Shown: positions 55,227 through 61,691 of the stretch, in pieces
How the letters are laid out: each line of letters opens with the position of its first letter
Numbering within the stretch: the first letter of the stretch is position 1
Origin: Dokdonella sp.
GTDB lineage: Bacteria; Pseudomonadota; Gammaproteobacteria; Xanthomonadales; Rhodanobacteraceae
Direction of reading: 5' to 3'
Length of the DNA stretch: 64,000 nt
NCBI GenBank assembly: GCA_019634795.1
Contig: JAHCAR010000013.1
Span: 1-64,000 of the forward strand
Program-made: the position numbers and the translations under genes
Notes under the pieces: generated by a model
What the model was told of the DNA's origin: nothing
The model's input: the letters and a program-made list of their open reading frames with translations, nothing else
Database searches by the model: none

Positions 55227-56423
55227 CTACAGGTGCGCCCCGGGAACCAGCACGTCGAAGCCGTTGGCAAAGATGTAGTCCGCCCAAGGCCCTATCGGCA
55301 CCAGGGTCGGACCCGCCTTCTTGCAGACCATCGAATCCTGCGGCAGGCAGCTGCCGCCGCTGCATCCGGGCGGCCAGCTGTTGGCGGTCGTGTCGCGCAC
55401 GCTGACATGGTAGTAAAGCGCCTGGTTGGTGTTGGCGATGCTCTCGCCGTTGACAAGGTTTTCCTTGTGCATTTCGCAGTCGAACAGGTCGTAGCTCGGG
55501 GTATCGCCGTATTCGCCGACATGGGCTTTCGTGGCCATGAAGTCGACGGTATGGAAACCCCGGCCCGACTCGTTGGTCTGGAAAGCGTAGTCGCTCGCAC
55601 CGGGAACGAGCCGATAACCATTTCCCGAGACGGCATTGCGCACGGACCATGTGCGCGGCCCTCCCCCAATGCCACCGCCGACGTTGCGAACGTCGCTGAA
55701 CTCGACCGACTGGTCGGTGTTGTCGATGCTGACGACGTTGTTGCCCAATCCGTCGATGTCGAACTCGAACCGCCAGTAGTTGTGGTGCCAATGCGTGACG
55801 TCATTGAAGGTTCCATTCCGGTTGCCGAAGCCGAAGGAAGGCTGCATTCGCCCATCGGAATAGAACACGAAACGCGACGAGTACATGTACCAGTCCGCGA
55901 TGTACTGCGCGGTCAGTCTGACGCTGTCGCCGAGGTCTTCGATCGTGACCCCGTTCGCACAGGTGTAGCCCGGATTGCTGAGAGCGAATGGACAAGTCCC
56001 GTATGACTGCGTGGGTTGATCGGAGCGATCGCATGAGGTGATGGCCGCCGGCGAGTTGGGATCAGGAACTGTGCCGAGCTGATTCTGCACCGCAGGAAGC
56101 GAAAAAATCGGCGTCCTGATGTCCTTCCAGTCCCGGTAGCAGTCGCCACCGAAGCCATCCTTGTACTCGGCGAACAGCATCGGCGCATGCGCCCTGCGCA
56201 TGACCAGCTGCCCGTTCCAGTAGACGTTTCGCAATTCCATGCCGGAGCCGCGCGGACCCACGCTCTGATCCGGTCCCAGCCAGCACATCTCCCAGATCGG
56301 ATTCGTGCTCGGCCAGCTCAGCTTGACCTCCGGCGCCACGCAGGTGGGCGATGCCGCCCGCGCGACCGGGACTGCCGCCGGGACGAGGAGAACCAATGCA
56401 AACAGGTAACGCAGCCGGAACAT
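55227..56423 (-). CDS. Secreted copper-amine-oxidase-like catalytic-domain protein, copy 1
   Basis: 398 aa, with an excellent GGAGGT site 6 nt before the ATG at 56423. Signal peptide to about PVARAA. Family-like segments: GMELRNVYWNGQLVMRRAHA; cofactor region Trp178-Tyr179-Met180-Tyr181 followed by SRFVFYSDGRMQPSFGFGN; copper-type His211-x-His213 in THWHHNYWRFEFDIDG; and a candidate third ligand His339 in YYHVSVRD. The Asn and Asp/Glu that flank the topaquinone Tyr in known enzymes are Trp and Met here. The Cys-rich end PPGCSGGSC and DSMVC is shared with copy 2. The tail is YIFANGFD plus eight residues. It starts 3 nt after its partner lipoprotein gene, so the two are coupled. Confidence 0.82.
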   Translation of the reverse strand: MFRLRYLFALVLLVPAAVPVARAASPTCVAPEVKLSWPSTNPIWEMCWLGPDQSVGPRGSGMELRNVYWNGQLVMRRAHAPMLFAEYKDGFGGDCYRDWKDIRTPIFSLPAVQNQLGTVPDPNSPAAITSCDRSDQPTQSYGTCPFALSNPGYTCANGVTIEDLGDSVRLTAQYIADWYMYSSRFVFYSDGRMQPSFGFGNRNGTFNDVTHWHHNYWRFEFDIDGLGNNVVSIDNTDQSVEFSDVRNVGGGIGGGPRTWSVRNAVSGNGYRLVPGASDYAFQTNESGRGFHTVDFMATKAHVGEYGDTPSYDLFDCEMHKENLVNGESIANTNQALYYHVSVRDTTANSWPPGCSGGSCLPQDSMVCKKAGPTLVPIGPWADYIFANGFDVLVPGAHL

Positions 56424-56426
56424 CTT

Positions 56427-57044
56427 TCAACCTCCATCCGAATGACGGGCGACGGTCTTTCCGGAAGGAACATATCTCGGATAGACCACGCGATCGGTCA
56501 TCAGGTCGACAACGGAATGCAGAATGACGTCGTCGCCTCCGTGAATCGCGGCGATGACGCGAATGCAACGCGAACCCCGATCGCAATACTTGTCTCCAGG
56601 CTCCCTCATGACGAAACCGCCGTGCCAAAGTACGACGCCGGGTGCATTGACGATATCGCTTATTCGCGGATCGGCGCGAACGAGGGCTTCGACCCGGGCC
56701 TGCTCGACGTCGGTCAGGCTCACGTCGGCACCGGGCGGCTCCTGGGTCGCGATGAGAGCGCCGTTCGGATCATAGGTTCGAACCACGGTGACGCCGCGTG
56801 AGTAGTCGAAGCCCCGGGTCACGATGCAGCGCTCGTCATCCCTGCGGCTGGCCTGACCCGGACAGAAATCCGTGACCCGCTTTGCCTCGATGTAGCCGCG
56901 CATCCTGCCGCTGTGATCAATGCCTGTCAGCGCATCGTTGCCGGACTTCGGGCCCGTCGCGCATCCGCATAGCAGGAACAGCACGGAGCCCAGCAGGGCG
57001 CATTGCCTGCCGATGTGTGCCCGTTTGAAGTTCCTGCGTGACAT
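56427..57044 (-). CDS. Lipoprotein resembling copper amine oxidase N-terminal domains, copy 1
   Basis: 205 aa. Lipoprotein signal GSVLFLLCGCATG (L-C-G-C). The mature part parallels copy 2: a Cys-containing strand region (FCPGQASRRDDERC), VSLTDVEQARVEALVRADPR, GGFVMREPGDKYCDRGSRCI, RVIAAIHGGDDVILHSVVDL and MTDRVVYPRY. The Asp/Glu-rich helix, Arg-strand and VVDL end are the reasons for likening it to CuAO N2/N3 domains. It lies 10 nt after the cytochrome gene and 3 nt before the catalytic-domain gene. Membrane attachment would hold the complex at the envelope. Confidence 0.75.
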   Translation of the reverse strand: MSRRNFKRAHIGRQCALLGSVLFLLCGCATGPKSGNDALTGIDHSGRMRGYIEAKRVTDFCPGQASRRDDERCIVTRGFDYSRGVTVVRTYDPNGALIATQEPPGADVSLTDVEQARVEALVRADPRISDIVNAPGVVLWHGGFVMREPGDKYCDRGSRCIRVIAAIHGGDDVILHSVVDLMTDRVVYPRYVPSGKTVARHSDGG

Positions 57045-57054
57045 GGCGATGGAC

Positions 57055-58965
57055 TCAGTTGGGCGTGGTCACGGTGGAGACGTTGCCGGCCGTTTCCGGA
57101 GGCGACCTGCCGTAGGTCGGGTTGTTCCACAGCGCGTACATGTATTCGCCGCGCGAGGCCGATTGTGGACCGATGTCGAAGGGCCGACCCGGACCGCCCG
57201 CACACAATGTGTTTTCCGCCGGAATCGCCGGCGGCTCGGTCGCCTGGTCGCGCAGGAACTCGATGTAGTCCTTGCTCGACATCTGGAACTTCAGCTCGGC
57301 GTCGACATGGACCGGCCGATCGGTGCCGGCCGGCAGCGTAAAGGTGTAGTCGGTCGTGTCGTAGTTGACCAGGACGCCCGAGCCCGGCGAGGTCTCGGGG
57401 TAGCTGTAGCCGACCGGTCGCAGCTCATCGCCATTCGGATCTCCCGGGGTGACCGGGCGGAAACCCAGCGGCGGGATGCGGTTGTCCTTGCGGATGCAGT
57501 TGTTGAGGACGAAGTGGAACTGGGCCTTGCCGGCCTCCTCGATCTTGCACTCGCCCGGCGAGCCCGGTGTCCAGATTCCCTGCAGGGTCTCGTAGATCTT
57601 GGCCTGGGGATCGATGGTCAGATCGGCAGTCAGCGGATCGTAGGCGGCGCTTTCCGCGACCACGGCGTCGGTTGCGCTGACCGCCTTGACGTTGAGCCAC
57701 ATGCGGCGGCCCTCGGCGTAGCCGGTCGGCAGCTTGTGTCCGCTCAGGTTGGTGACCTTGACGCGGACGCTGATGGAGCCCGCGGCACCTGCGGTCGGCG
57801 CCGTATAGGCGAGGATGCTCGTCTCCACGCTCGCACTCGAGGCAAGCATGGCCCGGGCGCTGGTGATCGTGCGCTCATAGTCGGCCTCGCGGCCGAAACC
57901 GGTCACGTTGTTGGCGTATTCGACCTTGATGATGCCGGGGATCCAGGTGTTCGCACCGACGAATTCGTGGACCGGCAGATTGCCGGTACGCGAACCGTCC
58001 GGGTTCTGGTTGCAGGCCTTCGCGGTCGGATCCTGGCTCGAACGCATGTGGCAGCTCTGGCACTGCTGGGCGCGCGCGAAAGCGGGCGTGCCCGATGGGC
58101 CTTCACCGAGGCCATCGCGATAGATCGTGTCGGCGAACAGGCTGCTGCTCCATTCCGAATAGGTACGCTCGACCGGCATCGGACGGGTGGTCGCCACGCC
58201 GCCTTCGAGAACGAGGGTCTTGAGTGGGCCCTCGTCGGTATCGGGCGTGGACACGTCGTGGCACGAGCCGCAAATCTGCGACTGCTCGTGGTATTCGGAT
58301 TTGACCCAGCCATGCGGCGGCTCGAGCATGCCGGTGGTATAGGTGTAGGGGCCGCGCCGGCACGGTCCGCCATACTGGGATCCGTCCGGATTCGTGCACG
58401 TGGTCGTGTTGTCGATCCAGGTATTGGCATTGCCGATCATGCCGGGCTCGCCGTTCGGACCGGTCGGCATCATGCGATGGCAAAAGTGACAGGTCAGCCC
58501 CGAGTAATCGTTGCCCTTGCTGTCGAAGTTGTCGTAATCGCCGGTCAACTGGCAGCCACTGGCACCGCCGGGACCACTGGTACCGCCACCGACGGCCTTG
58601 ACCACGCGCCCGTTCAGCCAACCTGGCGGCGTGTGGCAGCGCAGGCAGAAGTCGCCGACCCCGGGGAAGTCCTTGTTGGCCACGTCGAGCGCCGCCCAGA
58701 ACAGCGGATCGCGGGTCGCATTGGCCATCATCGAGCCGCTCCATGTGCTGTGCGGCATGTATTCCGGCGCGGTTCCACTGAAGCCGCGATGGCAAGAGCT
58801 GCAGGCATCGGGCTCTTCCAGCGCCCAGAGCAGGCCGGGCTGGGTGCCATGTGGCGTGAAATCAAGAGCCAGCGCGTGCGTGGAAACGAGCAATGCACCG
58901 ATCAGCAGCAAAAACTGCGATACGCGACGGACTGAGGGCCGGCTGGCCGGGAAACTGGATCGCAA
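57055..58965 (-). CDS. Exported pentaheme cytochrome c
   Basis: 636 aa from a TTG at 58965 with GAGGT 8 nt upstream; this start gives a proper signal peptide (QFLLLIGALLVSTHALA). Five haem-binding motifs: CSSCH 55-59, CLRCH 107-111, CHFCH 159-163, CGSCH 232-236 and CQSCH 302-306. The C-terminal 300 residues are haem-free and beta-rich (ISVRVKVTNLSGHKLPTGYA, DRPVHVDAELKF). The GHKLPTG motif is frequent in multihaem cytochromes with a C-terminal Ig-like domain. Probably a periplasmic electron carrier; as first gene of the cluster it is the likely electron partner of the amine-oxidase-like proteins. Confidence 0.9.
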   Translation of the reverse strand: MRSSFPASRPSVRRVSQFLLLIGALLVSTHALALDFTPHGTQPGLLWALEEPDACSSCHRGFSGTAPEYMPHSTWSGSMMANATRDPLFWAALDVANKDFPGVGDFCLRCHTPPGWLNGRVVKAVGGGTSGPGGASGCQLTGDYDNFDSKGNDYSGLTCHFCHRMMPTGPNGEPGMIGNANTWIDNTTTCTNPDGSQYGGPCRRGPYTYTTGMLEPPHGWVKSEYHEQSQICGSCHDVSTPDTDEGPLKTLVLEGGVATTRPMPVERTYSEWSSSLFADTIYRDGLGEGPSGTPAFARAQQCQSCHMRSSQDPTAKACNQNPDGSRTGNLPVHEFVGANTWIPGIIKVEYANNVTGFGREADYERTITSARAMLASSASVETSILAYTAPTAGAAGSISVRVKVTNLSGHKLPTGYAEGRRMWLNVKAVSATDAVVAESAAYDPLTADLTIDPQAKIYETLQGIWTPGSPGECKIEEAGKAQFHFVLNNCIRKDNRIPPLGFRPVTPGDPNGDELRPVGYSYPETSPGSGVLVNYDTTDYTFTLPAGTDRPVHVDAELKFQMSSKDYIEFLRDQATEPPAIPAENTLCAGGPGRPFDIGPQSASRGEYMYALWNNPTYGRSPPETAGNVSTVTTPN

Positions 58966-59250
58966 AGCGCATACCTCACAAATGATGGGGCCAGGGACAG
59001 GCCTATGGCCACGTCCGGTTCGATCGACGCCGCTGGACCGGCCCCCGCAAGACTGTCCGGCATGCCCTGGCAAACAGCGGTGCTTTCGAACCCGGCAGAA
59101 GTGCAGCGCGGGTCGACCCCGGATTCCATTCGAAAATGCGCCGAACGGCAAAACACTCCAATTATTACCACGAACCGGCAACCAATATCACCTTGAAGCC
59201 GGCGTCTCCGTGTTCAAATTGCGTAAATTCGGCCCTCCAGGCAACCCGAA
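58966..59250. other. Intergenic region upstream of the cytochrome cluster
   Basis: 285 bases between dapE (end) and the cytochrome gene (start). It should contain the promoter of the exported redox cluster. The stretch near 59150-59225 is AT-richer (minus strand TTGGTTGCCGGTTCGTGGTA and around), but I cannot define a promoter with confidence. Confidence 0.4.
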
Positions 59251-60393
59251 TCAGGCCGGGCGCTTGCCGCCCAGGAGCCGCTCGGCCACCTCAAGGTAGA
59301 GGGCCGGCAAGCGTTCGAGCTCGTCGACGCCGACATGTTCGTCGATCTTGTGGATGCTGGCGTTGACCGGCCCCAGCTCGACCACCTCCGCACCCAGCGG
59401 CGCAATGAAGCGTCCGTCCGAAGTACCGCCGGCCGTGCTCGGCTCGGGCTGGCGACCGCAGACCGCGCCGACCGCCTCGTTGACGGCGGTCCGCAAGGCG
59501 CCCTCGGCGGTCAGGAACGGTTCCCCGGAAAGTTCCCAGGTGATCGAGAAATCGAGCCCGTGCCGGCGCAGACAGGCTTCGACGCGCTCGCGCAGGGCGT
59601 CCGCCGTGCTCGCCGTGCCGTAGCGGAAATTGAACGAAGCGGTCAGGTGCCCCGGAATGATGTTGTTGGCGCCGGTCCCGGAATGGATGTTTGAGACCTG
59701 GAACGAGGTCGGCGGGAACCCCTCGTTGCCCTCGTCCCAGCGGGCTGAAGCCAACTCGGCGAGAGCCGGGGCGAGGGCATGAATCGGATTCAGCGCCTTG
59801 TCCGGATAGGCGACATGGCCCTGGATGCCGCGCACCTCGAGATGGCCGTGCAGTGAGCCGCGCCGACCGACCCGAATCAGGTCGCCCAGTGCGGTCTGCG
59901 AGGACGGCTCGCCAACCAGGCACCAGTCGATGCGCTGGCCGCGCCGGCGAAACTCCTCTGCGACCCGGCGCACGCCATCAATCGACGGGCCCTCCTCGTC
60001 GCTGGTCAGCAACAGGCCTAGCGTGCCGGCATGGTGCGGATGACGCTCGACAAAGGCCTCAAGGGCCAGGGTCATTGCAGCCACGCCCGACTTCATGTCG
60101 GCGGCGCCACGCCCATAGAGTCGGCCATCGCGCAGCGTCGGCTCGAACGGCGGACTCGACCAGGCCGTCTCCGGACCGCTCGGAACGACGTCGGTGTGAC
60201 CGAGAAAGACCAGCACCGGTCCGCCCTCGCCATGCGTGGCCCAGAGGTTGCAGACCTCGCCATAGCGCAGGGTCTCTACGGCGAACCCGGCGCGCGAAAG
60301 GCGGTCGCCGAGCAGGGCCTGGCAACCGTGGTCATCAGGGGTGACCGATGCACGCCGGATCAGTTCACTGGTGAGTTCGAGGACTGCTGACAT
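59251..60393 (-). CDS. dapE: Succinyl-diaminopimelate desuccinylase
   Basis: Zinc-dependent removal of succinate from N-succinyl-LL-DAP in lysine and cell-wall precursor synthesis. 380 aa from the ATG at 60393, [21 protein letters not shown]20-peptidase motifs: [11 protein letters not shown] (first metal His and adjacent Asp), [14 protein letters not shown] (bridging Asp), TSDEEGPS (catalytic/metal Glu) and VGEPSS (metal Glu), ending with [16 protein letters not shown] (metal His). It lies about 120 nt after the ArsC-like gene on the same strand, the usual Lysobacterales order. Confidence 0.95.
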   Translation of the reverse strand: MSAVLELTSELIRRASVTPDDHGCQALLGDRLSRAGFAVETLRYGEVCNLWATHGEGGPVLVFLGHTDVVPSGPETAWSSPPFEPTLRDGRLYGRGAADMKSGVAAMTLALEAFVERHPHHAGTLGLLLTSDEEGPSIDGVRRVAEEFRRRGQRIDWCLVGEPSSQTALGDLIRVGRRGSLHGHLEVRGIQGHVAYPDKALNPIHALAPALAELASARWDEGNEGFPPTSFQVSNIHSGTGANNIIPGHLTASFNFRYGTASTADALRERVEACLRRHGLDFSITWELSGEPFLTAEGALRTAVNEAVGAVCGRQPEPSTAGGTSDGRFIAPLGAEVVELGPVNASIHKIDEHVGVDELERLPALYLEVAERLLGGKRPA

Positions 60394-60510
60394 GGGATTC
60401 GGACTGTGGAGACAGGATGTCGAAACGAACAGCGAAGCTGGCCCGCAGGGCAATCCGCAGGATGCGGCGCGTCATTCGGACTCGGGAAGGGTCCAGGCGA
60501 TTGCCGGCGA
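60394..60510. other. Short gap between dapE and the ArsC-like gene
   Basis: 117 bases without a gene or clear terminator. Co-transcription of dapD, the ArsC-like gene and dapE is likely. Confidence 0.4.
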
Positions 60511-60873
60511 TCATGCCTTGGCCGCAAACAGGCGCGCATAGAGCTTGTCGCTGAAACCGAGATGGACCGAACCGTCATCAAGCACCAGCACCGGGCGCCG
60601 CACCAGGGCTGGATACTCGCGGATCAGCAGGCTCCATTCGGCGGTCGACCCCGGCGACTTGCGCGACGGCGACAGGCTGCGCCAGGTCGTTCCACTGCGG
60701 TTGACCAGGGCTTCGAACCCGCCCACGGCCTGGGCCCACTGTTTGAGGGTCGCCGGCGTCGCCGGTTGCTCGCGATAGTCGATGAAGCGGTAGTCGATCG
60801 CATGGCGGTCGAGCCAGTTACGTGCCTTGCGGCAGGTGTCGCACTTGTTCAGCCCGAAGATTTCGATACTCAT
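60511..60873 (-). CDS. ArsC/Spx-family thiol reductase-like protein (YffB type)
   Basis: 120 aa from the ATG at 60873, overlapping the dapD stop (ATGA). Thioredoxin-like ArsC fold: [20 protein letters not shown] with a CxxC (Cys-Asp-Thr-Cys), VDYR-like [17 protein letters not shown], then SPSRKSP and the late strand [16 protein letters not shown]. The arsenate-reductase catalytic Arg triad is not fully evident, so a role in arsenate reduction is unlikely. Members between dapD and dapE are common, of unknown function. Confidence 0.9.
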   Translation of the reverse strand: MSIEIFGLNKCDTCRKARNWLDRHAIDYRFIDYREQPATPATLKQWAQAVGGFEALVNRSGTTWRSLSPSRKSPGSTAEWSLLIREYPALVRRPVLVLDDGSVHLGFSDKLYARLFAAKA

Positions 60874-61691
60874 GCGCGCAGCAACTCGTTGATGCCGGTC
60901 TTGGCCCGGGTCTTCTCGTCGACGCGCTTGACGATGACCGCCGCATACAGGCTGTGACTGCCATCGGCGGCCGGCAAGGAACCGGCCACGACCACGCTGC
61001 CCGCAGGCACGCGCCCATAGCCGACCGCGCCGGTGGCGCGATCGTAGATCTTGGTCGACTGGCCGAGGAAAACGCCCATGCCGATCACGCTGCCGCGTTC
61101 GACGACGACCCCTTCGACCACTTCCGAGCGCGCGCCGATGAAGCAGTCGTCCTCGATGATGGTCGGGCCGGCCTGCAATGGTTCGAGCACGCCGCCAATG
61201 CCGACCCCGCCGGACAGGTGCACGCGAGCGCCGATCTGCGCGCAGGAGCCGACCGTGGCCCAGGTATCGACCATGGTCCCGGCGCCGACGTGGGCGCCGA
61301 TGTTGACGTAGCTCGGCATCAGCACGGCGTCGGCGGCCACATGCGCGCCGCGCCGGACCAGTGCGCCGGGCACGACCCGCGCGCCCGCCGTGCGGAAGGT
61401 CTGCGCATCGGCATCGACGAAGCGAAGCGGTACCTTGTCCCAGGCCTGCATCGGACCACCGTCCATGACCCTGTTCTCGTTCATGCGGAAGTACAGCAGG
61501 ACCGCCTTCTTGAGCCACTGGTGGACCTGCCAGCCGCCACCCGGCAGCGGCTCGGCCACGCGTGCCTCGCCGCTTTCGAGCAGGTCGAGTGCCGCTTCCA
61601 CGGCCGGACGGATGTCGCCTGCGATTTCTTGCGGGGTCAGTTCGGAGCGGCGTTCCCACGCCGATTCGATCAGGGTATCAAGACTTGGCAT
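60870..61691 (-). CDS. dapD: 2,3,4,5-tetrahydropyridine-2,6-dicarboxylate N-succinyltransferase
   Basis: Succinylates tetrahydrodipicolinate in the DAP/lysine pathway. 273 aa from the ATG at 61691, whose first 14 nt overlap the end of gln[21 protein letters not shown] is the family start; the left-handed beta-helix follows with hexapeptide repeats such as [20 protein letters not shown] and [16 protein letters not shown]. The end [10 protein letters not shown] is typical. It works with DapE encoded two genes downstream; Asd in this window supplies the pathway precursor. Confidence 0.96.
   Translation of the reverse strand: MPSLDTLIESAWERRSELTPQEIAGDIRPAVEAALDLLESGEARVAEPLPGGGWQVHQWLKKAVLLYFRMNENRVMDGGPMQAWDKVPLRFVDADAQTFRTAGARVVPGALVRRGAHVAADAVLMPSYVNIGAHVGAGTMVDTWATVGSCAQIGARVHLSGGVGIGGVLEPLQAGPTIIEDDCFIGARSEVVEGVVVERGSVIGMGVFLGQSTKIYDRATGAVGYGRVPAGSVVVAGSLPAADGSHSLYAAVIVKRVDEKTRAKTGINELLRA

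Noticed and set aside
56920-58935. 671-codon plus-strand frame opposite the cytochrome gene
   Set aside because: The minus strand encodes five CxxCH motifs and a signal peptide; the plus frame is an Arg/Val/Ala-rich shadow.
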